Origin: an uncultured beta proteobacterium
GTDB lineage: Bacteria; Pseudomonadota; Gammaproteobacteria; Burkholderiales; Burkholderiaceae
Assembly (NCBI GenBank): GCA_903867305.1
Contig: CAIPQU010000156.1
Coordinates: 21,693-85,692, forward strand
Direction: 5' to 3'
DNA length: 64,000 bases
Part shown: positions 25,821-36,460 of the stretch, piece by piece
Layout of the letters: every line of letters begins with the position of its first letter
Position numbering within the stretch: position 1 is the first letter of the stretch
Translations under genes and position numbers: made by a program
Notes under the pieces: model-generated
What the model saw: the letters and a program-made list of their open reading frames with translations, nothing else
What the model was told of the DNA's origin: nothing
Database searches by the model: none

Positions 25821-25845
25821 AATGGGCATTTGCCCATTTTTTTTT
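25821..25845 (+). terminator. Rho-independent terminator between rluB and rimP
   Basis: A 7-bp stem (AATGGGC at 25821-25827, GCCCATT at 25832-25838) with a 4-base loop is followed by nine Ts. It ends scpB-rluB transcription before rimP. Confidence 0.9.
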
Positions 25846-25880
25846 GCATGAAATCGTTTTTAGAAGTTTGACATAAATGT

Positions 25881-26375
25881 ATGGTCGATCAAAACCAAGT
25901 AATTGCGAATGTTGTTGAAAATTTAGGCTACCACCTTATAGATATTGAGCGTGAAGGTAGGGGCTTGCTTCGGGTTACGATTGAGAATCAAGATTTTAAT
26001 GTGTTGATTACGGTTGGTGATTGTGAAAAAGTAAGTCATCAGTTGACCTATATATTGCCTGTAGAGAACATACCATTCGAAAGATTGGAGGTTTCATCTC
26101 CAGGAGTCGATCGAATTTTGAAAACGGCGCAAGATTTTGAGCGGTTTAAAGGATTAGAAATTACCCTAAAGTTACATGTTGCAATGGGTAATAGGAAGAA
26201 TTTTTCTGGGATATTACAAGGTCTAGTTTCAGGTGACCTTCAATCTCGGGATGCAGTTTGGGGATTGTTCATTGAGCCAAAGCCTGGTGAAGAAGCAATG
26301 CTTGAGTTTTCATTAGCCGATGTCGATAAGGCACGGTTGGTTCCAGTACTAGATTTCAAAGGAAAAAAATCATGA
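25881..26375 (+). CDS. rimP: Ribosome maturation factor RimP
   Basis: A 164-residue RimP protein that binds the free 30S subunit during assembly. It has the N-terminal alpha/beta domain ([56 protein letters not shown]) and a C-terminal Sm-like barrel ([36 protein letters not shown]). No clear Shine-Dalgarno precedes the ATG. The stop overlaps the nusA start by four bases, which is the standard rimP-nusA-infB operon. Confidence 0.95.
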   Translation: MVDQNQVIANVVENLGYHLIDIEREGRGLLRVTIENQDFNVLITVGDCEKVSHQLTYILPVENIPFERLEVSSPGVDRILKTAQDFERFKGLEITLKLHVAMGNRKNFSGILQGLVSGDLQSRDAVWGLFIEPKPGEEAMLEFSLADVDKARLVPVLDFKGKKS

Positions 26376-27847
26376 GTCGTGAAGTTCTCATTTTAGTAGA
26401 CGCACTTGCACACGAAAAAAACGTTGACCGAAGCGTTGTTTTTGAAGCTTTAGAAATGGCGCTTGCTTCCGCCACGAAAAAACGTTACGACCTAGATGTC
26501 GATATTCGTGTAGCGATTGATCGTCAATCTGGTGAATACGAGTCATTTCGTCGTTGGTTAGTCGTGCCTAGTGAATCTGGACTACAAGAACCTGATAAAG
26601 AGATTTTATTATTTGAAGCGCAAGATGACATCCCTGATATTGAAACAGGTGAGTTTATTGAAGAGCAGATTGAGTCAGTTGCCTTTGGTCGCATTGGCGC
26701 GCAAGCGGCGAAACAAGTCATTTTGCAACGCATCCGGGATGCAGAGCGTGAGCAGATTTTGAATGACTTTTTGGAACGTGGCGAAAAAGTCATGAATGGA
26801 ACTGTCAAACGTGCTGATAAAAATGGTTTGATTATTGAATCTGGTCGGGTTGAGGCATTGTTACGTCGAGATCAAATGATTCCGAAAGAGAATTTACGAA
26901 GTGGTGACCGTGTTCGTGCCTATATTTTAAAAGTTGATCGAGAAGCTCGTGGGCCACAAATCGAATTATCGAGAACTTGTCCAGAGTTTTTACTCAAGTT
27001 GTTTGAAAATGAAGTTCCTGAAATTGAGCAAGGCCTTTTAGAGCTAAAGGGTGCTGCGCGCGATCCTGGTATTCGGGCAAAAATTGCTGTAGTGACTCAT
27101 GATAAAAGAATTGATCCGATTGGAACCTGTGTTGGTGTTCGAGGCACACGTGTAACGGCAGTTCGTAATGAAGTCGCTGGCGAAGCGGTTGATATTGTTT
27201 TATGGTCGGAAGATCCGGCGCAATTTGTGATTGGTGCCTTGGCTCCTGCGCAAGTTTCATCCATTGTTGTGGATGAAGAAAAGCATGTCATGGACGTTGT
27301 GGTTGATGAAGAGAACTTAGCGATTGCTATTGGTAGAAGTGGGCAAAACGTTCGTTTAGCGAGTGAACTCACTGGTTGGCAAATTAACATCATGACACCT
27401 GAAGAGTCTGCTAAGAAATTAGAAGATGAAATGCATAAGGTACGTGAGATCTTTATGGCCAAGTTAGACGTAGATGCTGAAGTGGCAGATATTTTGATTG
27501 AAGAAGGGTTTAATAGCCTTGAAGAAGTTGCCTATGTTCCATTGAGTGAAATGCTTGAAATTGAAGCTTTTGATGAAGATACTGTCAATGAGTTAAGAGC
27601 GCGTGCTCGGGATTCTCTTAAAGAAATAGAAGAAGCTCAACGCTCTTCTTCTAAAGAAGTTTCACAGGAGTTGATTTCTGTATCAGGTATTTCAGGAGAA
27701 ATGATTGCCAAGCTACAAGCTCATCAGATTAATACTCGTGACGACTTAGCTGAATTGGCGGTAGATGAGTTAGTCGATATGACTCAAATTGATGAGGAAA
27801 GTGCTAAGGCTCTCATTATGACTGCACGGGCACACTGGTTTAACTGA
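26372..27847 (+). CDS. nusA: Transcription termination/antitermination factor NusA
   Basis: A 491-residue NusA. It contains the N-terminal RNA-polymerase-binding domain (about 1-125), an S1 domain ([29 protein letters not shown]), KH domains ([29 protein letters not shown] and [23 protein letters not shown]) and two C-terminal acidic repeats ([20 protein letters not shown] and the final [28 protein letters not shown]). It controls RNA polymerase pausing, termination and rRNA antitermination. It is co-transcribed with rimP and infB. Confidence 0.97.
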   Translation: MSREVLILVDALAHEKNVDRSVVFEALEMALASATKKRYDLDVDIRVAIDRQSGEYESFRRWLVVPSESGLQEPDKEILLFEAQDDIPDIETGEFIEEQIESVAFGRIGAQAAKQVILQRIRDAEREQILNDFLERGEKVMNGTVKRADKNGLIIESGRVEALLRRDQMIPKENLRSGDRVRAYILKVDREARGPQIELSRTCPEFLLKLFENEVPEIEQGLLELKGAARDPGIRAKIAVVTHDKRIDPIGTCVGVRGTRVTAVRNEVAGEAVDIVLWSEDPAQFVIGALAPAQVSSIVVDEEKHVMDVVVDEENLAIAIGRSGQNVRLASELTGWQINIMTPEESAKKLEDEMHKVREIFMAKLDVDAEVADILIEEGFNSLEEVAYVPLSEMLEIEAFDEDTVNELRARARDSLKEIEEAQRSSSKEVSQELISVSGISGEMIAKLQAHQINTRDDLAELAVDELVDMTQIDEESAKALIMTARAHWFN

Positions 27848-27862
27848 GGATGAAGATATTGC

Positions 27863-30682
27863 ATGGCAACAACGACTGTAAAGATATTGGCTGAAGAGTT
27901 AAAGTGCTCGACTGATCAAGTTTTGCAAAACTTGGGGTCGATTGGTATACATAAAGAAGCTGGAACAGATACGGTGACAGATAAAGAGAAGAAGGAACTA
28001 TTGGATCATATTGAAAAAACACCTCCGCCTACAGATGCTGGTGGACGCAAAAAAATTACTCTAACGAAACGTGAAACGAGTGAAATTCGTCAGTCCGATT
28101 CTGCGGGAAGAACTCGTACTGTTCAAGTAGAAGTTCGTAAAAAAAGAGTATTGGTAAAGGGTGGTGATGAAGCAAATGATGTGGCGCCAACTGCTGAAAT
28201 AGAAACGGCACCGGTTGAGTTTGTAAAGCCAGTATCGATTATCGACGATGCTGAACTTGCTAAACGAGAAGCTGAAGCGAGTCGGCAAGCTGAGTTGTTA
28301 GCTCGTCAAGAAGCTGAGTTACAGGCTGCGACTGAAGCGCGTAAACAAAAAATTCAAGCTGCTAAAGATGCTGAATTGGCGAAAGAGGCTAAGGAATCTC
28401 CAATAGAACCCTCAGCGAATGTAATGACTTCTGAGGGGGATGCTGAGTCCAAGGAAGTAAAGGGTGTCCAAAAAGCTGTAGCTCCAGTTGTTGAAGAAAA
28501 AGATACCTCAGAAGAAGATCTTAAATCTATTCGTGCCAGAAGAGCTGTTGCAGAAGCTGAGGCATTAGCAATTCGAGAGATGATGAGTGCCCCTTCGCGC
28601 ATTCTGAAAGCAGCTCCTCCTCCAGCACCAGTTGCACCCGTGGCAGAGGATAAAAAGGGCACTTTACATAAGCCTGTAAAAGCTGAAGGTGCTGAAGAAA
28701 AGAAAAAGGCGCTGATTAAGCCTACTGGTAAATTAATCAAAACAACAGAGACATCTTCCACGTGGCAAGAAGAGGGTGCAAAGAAAAAGACTCTAAAAAC
28801 TCGTGGCGATTCAACGGGTGGACTTGGTGGTGGTTGGCGAACTGGTGGTGGTAGAAAGAAATCTCACTCCTCCTCAAATGCTGATACCCAGACAAACTTT
28901 GTGGCGCCTACTGAGCCAGTTATTCGTGATGTTCATATTCCTGAGACCATCACTGTTGCTGATTTATCCCACAAGATGTCAGTAAAAGCAGCTGAAGTCA
29001 TCAAGCTACTGATGGGAATGGGACAAATGGTAACCATTAATCAGGTACTTGATCAAGATACAGCGATGATTATTGTGCAAGAGATGGGACATACTCCACA
29101 TGCTGCCAAGATTGATGATCCTGAATCTGATTTGGGTGAACAAGAAGTTCATGTCGATATCGTGAAACTTCCTCGTCCGCCAGTAGTTACTGTCATGGGT
29201 CACGTCGACCATGGTAAGACTTCATTACTTGATAAGATTCGATTATCCAAAGTGGCTTCTGGTGAAGCAGGTGGTATTACGCAGCATATTGGTGCTTATC
29301 ACGTTGAAACTCCAAGAGGTATGATTACCTTCCTAGATACCCCTGGTCACGAAGCTTTTACAGCGATGCGTGCCCGTGGAGCGCAAGCAACTGACATTGT
29401 TATCTTGGTGGTTGCTGCTGATGATGGTGTGATGCCACAAACTAAAGAAGCGATTGCTCATGCAAAAGCAGCGGGTGTACCGATTGTTGTTGCTGTCAAC
29501 AAAATTGATAAACCTGAAGCTAATCCTGATCGTGTTAAACAAGAGTTGGTAGCAGAGCAGGTTGTACCGGAAGAGTATGGCGGTGATTCTCCGTTTATTG
29601 AAGTATCAGCTAAGACAGGTCAAGGTATTGACGAATTATTAGAGAATGTTTTATTACAAGCCGAAGTTTTAGAACTCAAAGCTGCGGCAGATGCTCCAGC
29701 AAAAGGTTTGGTCATTGAGGCGCGATTAGATAAGGGTAAAGGACCAGTTGCGACGATATTGGTTCAATCTGGAACATTAAAACGCGGTGATATGTTGCTT
29801 GTTGGTCAATCATTTGGACGTGTTCGTGCCATGTTGGATGAAAATGGCAAAGCATGCCAAGAGGCTGGTCCTTCGATCCCTGTTGAGATTCAAGGTTTAT
29901 CGGAAGTCCCTGCCGCAGGTGAAGAGGTATTGGCAGTATCAGATGAGCGGAAGGCTCGTGAGATTGCTTTATTCCGTCAAGGAAAGTTCAGAGATGTCAA
30001 ATTAGCTAAACAGCAAGCTGTGAAGTTAGAGAACATGTTTGAAAATGTAGGTGAGGGAAGTGTAGAAACGAAGTACTTGCCGATTATTATTAAGGCAGAT
30101 GTACAAGGATCACAAGAAGCTTTATCACAGTCATTAACGAAACTCTCAACACCTGAAGTCAAGGTTCAGATTGTGCATGCCGCTGTCGGTGGAATTACAG
30201 AAACTGATATTAACTTGGCCGTTGCGTCTAAAGCTGTTGTCATCGGATTTAATTCACGAGCTGATGCATTAGCTCGTAAATTAGCAGAGTCGAATGGCGT
30301 TGATATTCGTTACTACAACATTATTTATGATGCTGTTGATGAGATTAAAGCTGCCTTAAGTGGTATGTTGACTCCAGACAAGAAAGAAGAAATTACTGGA
30401 CTAGTTGAAATTAGGCAAGTATTTTCTGTTTCGAAAATTGGTTCAATCGCCGGTTGTTTGGTGGTCGATGGTGTTGTCAAACGTACCTCAAAAGCACGCT
30501 TACTCAGAGATAACGTCGTCATTTGGACAGGTGAATTAGACTCGCTTAAGCGCTTTAAAGATGATGCTAAAGAAGTCAGAGCTGGTCTTGAGTGTGGTTT
30601 ATCTCTCAAAAACTACAATGATATTAAAGAGGGTGATCAGTTAGAGATCTTTGAAGTTACTGAAGTTGCAAGAACCCTTTAA
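27863..30682 (+). CDS. infB: Translation initiation factor IF-2
   Basis: A 939-residue IF-2 GTPase. The N-terminal IF2_N helix bundle ([22 protein letters not shown]) is followed by an Ala/Glu/Lys-rich linker that may be coiled coil (about residues 130-260). A second IF2_N-like piece, [25 protein letters not shown], precedes the GTPase domain: G1 [10 protein letters not shown]3 DTPGHEAF, G4 NKID, G5 SAKTGQG. Domains for fMet-tRNA binding end the protein. It places initiator tRNA on the 30S subunit. It is 15 bases after nusA and 5 bases before rbfA. Confidence 0.97.
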   Translation: MATTTVKILAEELKCSTDQVLQNLGSIGIHKEAGTDTVTDKEKKELLDHIEKTPPPTDAGGRKKITLTKRETSEIRQSDSAGRTRTVQVEVRKKRVLVKGGDEANDVAPTAEIETAPVEFVKPVSIIDDAELAKREAEASRQAELLARQEAELQAATEARKQKIQAAKDAELAKEAKESPIEPSANVMTSEGDAESKEVKGVQKAVAPVVEEKDTSEEDLKSIRARRAVAEAEALAIREMMSAPSRILKAAPPPAPVAPVAEDKKGTLHKPVKAEGAEEKKKALIKPTGKLIKTTETSSTWQEEGAKKKTLKTRGDSTGGLGGGWRTGGGRKKSHSSSNADTQTNFVAPTEPVIRDVHIPETITVADLSHKMSVKAAEVIKLLMGMGQMVTINQVLDQDTAMIIVQEMGHTPHAAKIDDPESDLGEQEVHVDIVKLPRPPVVTVMGHVDHGKTSLLDKIRLSKVASGEAGGITQHIGAYHVETPRGMITFLDTPGHEAFTAMRARGAQATDIVILVVAADDGVMPQTKEAIAHAKAAGVPIVVAVNKIDKPEANPDRVKQELVAEQVVPEEYGGDSPFIEVSAKTGQGIDELLENVLLQAEVLELKAAADAPAKGLVIEARLDKGKGPVATILVQSGTLKRGDMLLVGQSFGRVRAMLDENGKACQEAGPSIPVEIQGLSEVPAAGEEVLAVSDERKAREIALFRQGKFRDVKLAKQQAVKLENMFENVGEGSVETKYLPIIIKADVQGSQEALSQSLTKLSTPEVKVQIVHAAVGGITETDINLAVASKAVVIGFNSRADALARKLAESNGVDIRYYNIIYDAVDEIKAALSGMLTPDKKEEITGLVEIRQVFSVSKIGSIAGCLVVDGVVKRTSKARLLRDNVVIWTGELDSLKRFKDDAKEVRAGLECGLSLKNYNDIKEGDQLEIFEVTEVARTL

Positions 30683-30687
30683 GAACG

Positions 30688-31065
30688 ATGGCAAAAGCAC
30701 CTAAACATCGTAACCAGCGTGTTGCGGATCAAATTCAGCGTGATCTTGCAGAGATCATACCGCAGGAGATCCGTGATTCGTCAATGGGTTTAGTGACCTT
30801 ACAATCTGTAGAACTCTCCCCGGATCTCGCGCATGCTAAGGTCTATTACTCGGTGTTGGGAGCTGATCCAGAGATTGCAGCTAGGATATTGAAAGAAAAA
30901 GCGGGTTACTTACACTCGATCTTATTTAAGCGACTTCATATTCATACCGTTCCCACGCTACATTTTTTACATGATCAATCGATTGAACATGGTATTGCCA
31001 TGTCACGTTTGATTGATCAGGCCTTGCAAACTTCAGTTCCAGAAAACCCCAAAGAGGAAAATTAA
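30688..31065 (+). CDS. rbfA: Ribosome-binding factor A
   Basis: A 125-residue KH-fold protein needed for 16S rRNA 5'-end maturation and cold adaptation. It shows [46 protein letters not shown] and the C-terminal [29 protein letters not shown]. The stop and the truB start overlap (TAATG), so the two are coupled. Confidence 0.96.
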   Translation: MAKAPKHRNQRVADQIQRDLAEIIPQEIRDSSMGLVTLQSVELSPDLAHAKVYYSVLGADPEIAARILKEKAGYLHSILFKRLHIHTVPTLHFLHDQSIEHGIAMSRLIDQALQTSVPENPKEEN

Positions 31066-32084
31066 TGCGCAGTGAAGCATTGCGCTGGACCGACGGGGTA
31101 GTATTAATTGATAAGCCTCGCGGAATCAGCTCTCAAAAAGCCGTGACCTTGGTCAAACATGCTATGCATGCTGATAAGGCTGGCCATACAGGGACTCTTG
31201 ATCCAATTGCGACAGGATTACTAGCCGTTTGCTTAGGTGAGGCAACTAAGTATTCGCAGGATCTGTTTAATGCAGACAAGACCTATATTGCGACCATGTT
31301 ATTCGGTGTTAAAACCGACTCTGGTGATTCTGAGGGTAAAGTCATTGCTCGCAATGAATCGACATCACCCTTACTCATTGATCATTTGGCGGTTCAATTA
31401 CAAAATATCGTGCCTCGTTTTTTAGGGCAGATTTCTCAAATACCACCGATGTATTCAGCGATCAAGCGCGATGGAAGGCCTCTTTATGCATACGCGCGTG
31501 AAGGTGAGATGTTTGATTTAGAGGCGAGGCAAGTAAATATTACGCATCTTGAGATTTTGTCTGCAGCATGGCCGGTTGCGGTGATTAAAGTGAGTTGCAG
31601 CAAAGGCACTTATATTCGAAGTTTAATCAGCGATATTGGTGATGCTTTGGGCTGCGGTGCCCATATGACAGAACTGCGACGTACTCAAATTGGTCATTTA
31701 AGAATAGAGGATGCATTTTCTATTGATCAAGTCGCTGCGCAACCTGAGATGATGGAAGTCGACTCTTTAATTATGCATATTCCTGCATTGGTGCTTGAGC
31801 ACCATTTAGCCTTACGTTTAAAGATGGGGCAACGGATTCATTTACGAGATGCTGCTCATGAACCAAAGAGTGATATTTCAAATGCCCCTATTTTACGAAT
31901 TTATCATTTGCAACAAAACTCCAAACAATTTATGGGATTAGTCGATGTTAAGCAGGAAGTCCTGCATCCTAAACGTTTATTAGCCACGGATCGTTTGGAA
32001 AATGTTCTAGAACAAAGTTTTACTCCCCATTCTTTAATGGCTGACATATCCATCAAGCATCATTTACAGAATTCCTATTTTTAG
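31065..32084 (+). CDS. truB: tRNA pseudouridine(55) synthase TruB
   Basis: A 339-residue enzyme that makes the universal pseudouridine 55 in the T loop of tRNA. The catalytic Asp is in GHTGTLDPIATGLL, and GVVLIDKPRGISSQKAV, IPPMYSAIKRDGRPLYAYAREG and CSKGTYIRSLISDIGDALGCGAHMTELRRTQIG match the family. A C-terminal PUA-like region extends it. It is the fifth gene of the rimP-nusA-infB-rbfA-truB run. Confidence 0.96.
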   Translation: MRSEALRWTDGVVLIDKPRGISSQKAVTLVKHAMHADKAGHTGTLDPIATGLLAVCLGEATKYSQDLFNADKTYIATMLFGVKTDSGDSEGKVIARNESTSPLLIDHLAVQLQNIVPRFLGQISQIPPMYSAIKRDGRPLYAYAREGEMFDLEARQVNITHLEILSAAWPVAVIKVSCSKGTYIRSLISDIGDALGCGAHMTELRRTQIGHLRIEDAFSIDQVAAQPEMMEVDSLIMHIPALVLEHHLALRLKMGQRIHLRDAAHEPKSDISNAPILRIYHLQQNSKQFMGLVDVKQEVLHPKRLLATDRLENVLEQSFTPHSLMADISIKHHLQNSYF

Positions 32085-32107
32085 TTTTTTATTTTGAAAG
32101 TATTACG

Positions 32108-33928
32108 ATGACCAAGCGCGCTATCCGAAACATTGCCATTATTGCCCACGTTGACCACGGTAAAACGACACTCGTTGACCAGTTATTACGTCAGTCTGGA
32201 ACCTTCCGATCGAATCAGGCTGTTACTGAGCGAGTTATGGACTCTAACGACCTTGAAAAAGAGCGTGGCATTACTATTTTGGCCAAAAACTGTGCAGTAG
32301 AGTACGAAGGTACTCACATTAATATTGTTGACACCCCTGGTCACGCAGACTTTGGTGGTGAGGTTGAGCGTGTCTTGTCCATGGTCGATGGCGTCTTGTT
32401 ATTGGTTGATGCTGTTGAAGGACCAATGCCTCAAACACGTTTTGTAACGAAAAAAGCTCTCGCCTTAGGACTCCGCCCGATTGTCGTGATTAATAAAGTT
32501 GATCGTCCAGGAGCGCGGATTGAGTATGTTGAAAACGCTACTTTTGAACTATTTGATAAGTTGGGCGCAACTGAAGAGCAATTAGATTTTCCGATTGTTT
32601 ATGCATCCGGCCTCAATGGTTTTTCAGGAATGACTCCGGATGTACGAGAAGGTGATATGCGGGCTTTATTTGAGACTCTGATAGAGCATGTTCCCGTGCG
32701 TGATGACGATATTGTTGGTCCCTTACAGTTACAAATTTCCTCGATCGATTACAACAGTTATGTTGGAAAAATTGGTGTAGGACGTATTTCACGTGGGACC
32801 ATTAAGCCAGGAATGGATGTGATTTGCATGAATGGCCCTGATGGAGTGCCTTTTAAGGGGCGTGTCAATCAATGCTTGAAATTTAAAGGTCTTGAGCGTG
32901 AGATCGTTGCTGAAGCCATCGCCGGTGATATCGTTTTAATTAATGGTATTGAAGAAATCGCCATTGGAACGACTCTTTGTGCGGTCGATCATCCAGATCC
33001 ATTACCGATGCTCAAAGTTGATGAACCAACTTTAACGATGAATTTTATGGTCAATACCAGCCCTCTAGCCGGTCGAGAAGGTAAGTTTGTGACGAGTCGT
33101 CAGTTGCGTGATCGCTTAGATCGTGAACTTAAATCGAATATGGCTTTACGCGTAAAAGAAACCGATGACGATACGATTTTTGAGGTGTCAGGTCGTGGTG
33201 AATTACATTTAACGATCTTGATTGAGAATATGCGTCGCGAAGGATATGAGTTAGCAGTATCTCGTCCGCGAGTGGTTTTCCATGAGGATGAGAATGGTAA
33301 TAAATTAGAGCCATATGAAAACTTAACGGTCGACGTTGAAGACACCACACAAGGTTCTGTGATGGAGGAGTTAGGTAAGCGTAAAGGTGAATTACAGGAT
33401 ATGGTGAGTGATGGTAAAGGGCGGACGCGTCTTGAGTACCGTATTCCAGCCCGTGGTTTGATTGGCTTTCAGGGGGACTTCTTGACGATGACTCGTGGTA
33501 CAGGACTTTTGAGTCATACCTTTGATACCTATGACGTAGTCAGAGAAGGTATTCTCGGGGAAAGACATAATGGCGTATTGATCAGCCAAGATAATGGTGA
33601 AGCCGTCGCCTATGCATTATGGAAATTACAAGATCGTGGCCGCATGTTTGTGGTGCCCGGTGATCCGCTCTATGAAGGGATGATCATTGGTATCCACTCA
33701 CGCGATAATGATTTAGTCGTTAACCCGATTAAAGGTAAGCAGCTCACCAACGTGCGCGCTTCTGGAACTGACGAAGCAGTTCGATTAGTGCCAGCCATTC
33801 AGATGTCTTTGGAATATGCCGTAGAATTTATTGCTGATGATGAGCTTGTTGAAGTTACACCAAAAAGTATTCGTTTAAGAAAACGTTACTTAAAAGAACA
33901 TGAGCGTAAAAAAGCATCACGTGAGTAA
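32108..33928 (+). CDS. typA: Ribosome-associated GTPase TypA/BipA
   Basis: A 606-residue translational GTPase. G1 is AHVDHGKTTL, switch I includes ERGITI, G3 is DTPGHADFGG and G4 is NKVDRPGAR. EF-G-like domains and the TypA-specific C-terminal domain (RMFVVPGDPLYEGMIIGIHSRDNDLVVNPIKGKQLTNVRASG) follow. TypA helps 50S assembly, especially at low temperature. It lies 23 bases after truB, so it may be part of the same transcript. Confidence 0.97.
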   Translation: MTKRAIRNIAIIAHVDHGKTTLVDQLLRQSGTFRSNQAVTERVMDSNDLEKERGITILAKNCAVEYEGTHINIVDTPGHADFGGEVERVLSMVDGVLLLVDAVEGPMPQTRFVTKKALALGLRPIVVINKVDRPGARIEYVENATFELFDKLGATEEQLDFPIVYASGLNGFSGMTPDVREGDMRALFETLIEHVPVRDDDIVGPLQLQISSIDYNSYVGKIGVGRISRGTIKPGMDVICMNGPDGVPFKGRVNQCLKFKGLEREIVAEAIAGDIVLINGIEEIAIGTTLCAVDHPDPLPMLKVDEPTLTMNFMVNTSPLAGREGKFVTSRQLRDRLDRELKSNMALRVKETDDDTIFEVSGRGELHLTILIENMRREGYELAVSRPRVVFHEDENGNKLEPYENLTVDVEDTTQGSVMEELGKRKGELQDMVSDGKGRTRLEYRIPARGLIGFQGDFLTMTRGTGLLSHTFDTYDVVREGILGERHNGVLISQDNGEAVAYALWKLQDRGRMFVVPGDPLYEGMIIGIHSRDNDLVVNPIKGKQLTNVRASGTDEAVRLVPAIQMSLEYAVEFIADDELVEVTPKSIRLRKRYLKEHERKKASRE

Positions 33929-33953
33929 TGAATTTTGAGAAGAGTATTTCTTG

Positions 33954-34868
33954 ATGATGCATAAGAATCTTCTCAATATCAATGGTGTTGGTCCAAGTAA
34001 GGTCTTTCTTCCAGAAGGGCCTTATTTGTTGGTGCTCGACTTTCTCGAAAAGAGGTTCCCCAGAGGGACGCGAGTTGGGTGGGAAAGCCGTATGCTAGCA
34101 GGTAGGGTCTTTGATGACCTCGGGCAGCCAATAGCCCCTGATACACCTTATTTACCCAAAAGAATGGTTTACTACTATCGTGAAGCTCAAGAAAATTTTG
34201 TGATTCCATTTCAGGAGTCCATTATTTATCAAGATGAGTTCTTGCTCGTCGCGGATAAGCCACACTTTTTACCAGTCACACCTGTTGGACCTTACATACA
34301 AGAAACCTTATTAGTCCGTTTAAGAAATTTAACTGGCATTGATCATCTGAGTGCTGTGCATCGTCTTGATCTTGAAACGGCTGGCTTAGTGATTTTTACG
34401 AAACAAGCTCAGACGAGAGATCTTTATGCTTCTTTGTTTAGAAAGCAACTGATACAAAAGACCTATTTGGCAGTAGCCAACTTCACTGACCGATATATTT
34501 GGCCTCATACTCATCAAAGTCAGATTGATAAAGGCTCGCGTTTTATGCAAATGCAAGAGTATCAAGGAACTGCTAATGCCATCACGACAATAAAAATGCT
34601 CCAACATGACAACCAATACGCACTGTATCAACTCACCCCCCAAACTGGAAAGAAACATCAGTTACGCCTGCATATGAGTTCATTAGGGATACCTATCCGC
34701 CACGATCAGATTTATCCTCAGATGAAGTCTTATACAGCCCCAGCGGATCGTCATTATGACCATCCGCTTCAGCTCTTGGCAAAAGACCTACGATTTACTG
34801 ATCCGATGACTGGTAAGCTTCATCATTTCATGTCTCAACAGAGATTAGAGTGGCCGATTCAAGGTTAA
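33954..34868 (+). CDS. RluA-family RNA pseudouridine synthase
   Basis: A 304-residue pseudouridine synthase. The catalytic Asp sits in LSAVHRLDLETAGLVIFTK, and FLLVADKPHFLPVTPVG and YQLTPQTGKKHQLRLHMSSLGIPI are RluA-family motifs. The N-terminal 75 residues (PSKVFLPEGPYLLVLDFLEKRFP) form a family-specific lead domain, not a standard S4 domain. Which rRNA or tRNA uridine it modifies cannot be told. The start is ambiguous between TTG 33951 and ATGs at 33954 and 33957. It follows typA by 25 bases. Confidence 0.88.
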   Translation: MMHKNLLNINGVGPSKVFLPEGPYLLVLDFLEKRFPRGTRVGWESRMLAGRVFDDLGQPIAPDTPYLPKRMVYYYREAQENFVIPFQESIIYQDEFLLVADKPHFLPVTPVGPYIQETLLVRLRNLTGIDHLSAVHRLDLETAGLVIFTKQAQTRDLYASLFRKQLIQKTYLAVANFTDRYIWPHTHQSQIDKGSRFMQMQEYQGTANAITTIKMLQHDNQYALYQLTPQTGKKHQLRLHMSSLGIPIRHDQIYPQMKSYTAPADRHYDHPLQLLAKDLRFTDPMTGKLHHFMSQQRLEWPIQG

Positions 34869-35137
34869 TCTTGAAGTTTTGGCTAATTGATCACAAAATA
34901 CTATTTTATTTTTACGGGCATGTGGTTTTTATTTTGATCATTCGAAAAAATATTTGTTTGCTTATTGAGAAAAATTATCTATATATATAAGCACGTTAAA
35001 AACTTGTGGAACTGTTTTTCTAGAGTTTTGGATTGAAAAAAATTTGATATTTATAGTACTTTAAGGGTTTTCCATAGATAGCAATTCACTAGAAATAGAT
35101 TAGCATTTGATCATTAGTAAAAATTGGAGATTTATTT
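34869..35137. other. AT-rich intergenic region, no gene seen
   Basis: A 269-base AT-rich gap ahead of the livK-type gene. It holds runs such as TATATATATAA near 34981 but no convincing promoter pair, tRNA, ORF or terminator. It must contain the promoter for the importer operon. GGAG lies about 10 bases before the next start codon. Confidence 0.5.
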
Positions 35138-36406
35138 ATGTTTCGTTTCACTTTACGCCGTCGTTTTTTAATGTTGTCTTTAGTGGTATTGAGTTCTTTT
35201 GGATTTGGTTCTACAGTCTTTGCTCAAAATAAACCACCTTTAAAAATTGGTTTTAGTATGGCTTTGACAGGACCGTTAGCTGCGAATGGTAAAGCTGCTC
35301 TGTTATCGATGGAAATTTGGCGTGAAGAGACGAATAAAAAAGGTGGCTTAATTGGGCGTCAAGTTGAATACGTTTACTATGACGACCAAGGTAATCCTTC
35401 TTTAGTTCCTGGTTTATATACAAAATTATTAGACTCCGATAAAGTTGATATGGTGGTTTCTCCCTATGGAACCAACCTCATTGCTCCTGCAATGCCAACC
35501 ATCATGCAACGTAATTTAGTCTTTATTACGTTGTTTGGAACGAACGTTAACGCGAAGTTTAATTATCCTGGTTACTTCCAAATGATGCCGAATGGTAAAG
35601 ATCCAGCGGTTGGATTGGCTGGCGGGTTCTTTGATGCTGCAATGACAGCTAAAGAAAAGCCCAAAACGGTTGCCTTTATTGGTGGCGATGCAGAATTCCC
35701 AGCGATGACGATTGAGGGAGCGAGAGAGGTTGTCAAGAAATACAACTTAAAAGTTGTGTATGACAAGACTTATCCACCAAACACGACGGATTACACACCT
35801 GTATTACGAGCCATACAAGCAGCAAATCCTGATATTGTTTACGTCGCTTCTTACCCCGGTGAAACTCCAGGAATTATTCGTGCAGCCCGTGAAATTGGGC
35901 TAAAAACCACGGTGTTTGGTGGAACGATGATTGGATGTGGTTCTGCCTCAGTGAAGAAACAATTAGGTCCATTGTTGAATGGTTTACTTTGCTATGAACT
36001 TTACGTTCCTGAGAAGACTGTTAAGTTCCCTGGTGTTGAAGCTTTCTTGAAGACATATCAATCACGCGCTGAAAAAGAAGGGGTCGATCCATTAGGATAT
36101 TATTTACCTCCTTATGCCTATGCTGAGATGCAAATCTTAGGTCAAGCGGTTGAAAAAGTTGGCAGTATTGATAATAAAAAACTGATTGACTACATCCATG
36201 CAACAAAATTTAATACTGTTGTTGGTGATGTGAAGTTTGCTTCAAACGGTGAATGGGAAGTAGGTCGTCCTTTGTATGTTCAGTACAAAGATGTCAAGGG
36301 TAATGACATTGATCAGTTCCGTAAACCAGGGCCAGCACCCATCATCTCTCCAAGTGATATGAAGTCTGGCGAGCTCATTACTCCTTATCAAGAGGCAAGT
36401 AAGTAA
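35138..36406 (+). CDS. Branched-chain amino-acid-type ABC transporter, substrate-binding protein
   Basis: A 422-residue periplasmic binding protein (type I fold). A signal peptide (RRRFLMLSLVVLSSFGFG, ending at TVFAQ) leads into the ligand domain: LKIGFSMALTGPLAANGKAALLSMEIWREETNKKGG, GRQVEYVYYDDQGNPSLV, VVSPYGTNLIAPAMPTIMQR. LivK-type receptors in this family bind amino acids, amides, urea or aromatic acids. The neighbouring catabolic enzymes suggest an aromatic or N-heterocyclic ligand, which is inference. A hairpin separates it from the permease gene. Confidence 0.9.
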   Translation: MFRFTLRRRFLMLSLVVLSSFGFGSTVFAQNKPPLKIGFSMALTGPLAANGKAALLSMEIWREETNKKGGLIGRQVEYVYYDDQGNPSLVPGLYTKLLDSDKVDMVVSPYGTNLIAPAMPTIMQRNLVFITLFGTNVNAKFNYPGYFQMMPNGKDPAVGLAGGFFDAAMTAKEKPKTVAFIGGDAEFPAMTIEGAREVVKKYNLKVVYDKTYPPNTTDYTPVLRAIQAANPDIVYVASYPGETPGIIRAAREIGLKTTVFGGTMIGCGSASVKKQLGPLLNGLLCYELYVPEKTVKFPGVEAFLKTYQSRAEKEGVDPLGYYLPPYAYAEMQILGQAVEKVGSIDNKKLIDYIHATKFNTVVGDVKFASNGEWEVGRPLYVQYKDVKGNDIDQFRKPGPAPIISPSDMKSGELITPYQEASK

Positions 36407-36416
36407 TTGATCCTTC

Positions 36417-36449
36417 TCCATCTCTGGCCCATGTCAGAGATGGAATTTT
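36417..36449 (+). other. Intercistronic hairpin between receptor and permease genes
   Basis: A 10-bp stem (TCCATCTCTG at 36417-36426, CAGAGATGGA at 36435-36444) with an 8-base loop is followed only by ATTTTAA. Such a structure often causes partial termination or protects the receptor mRNA so that more binding protein than permease is made. Confidence 0.65.
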
Positions 36450-36460
36450 AAGAGTGAGTA

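Noticed and set aside
25773..25880. Possible small RNA between TATAAT at 25780 and the terminator at 25821
   Set aside because: No -35 box is present and the transcript would be only about 50 bases; the terminator is explained by the end of rluB.
28061..28761. Minus-strand frames and apparent repeats in the infB linker
   Set aside because: The low-complexity Ala/Glu/Lys coding sequence of IF-2 explains both.
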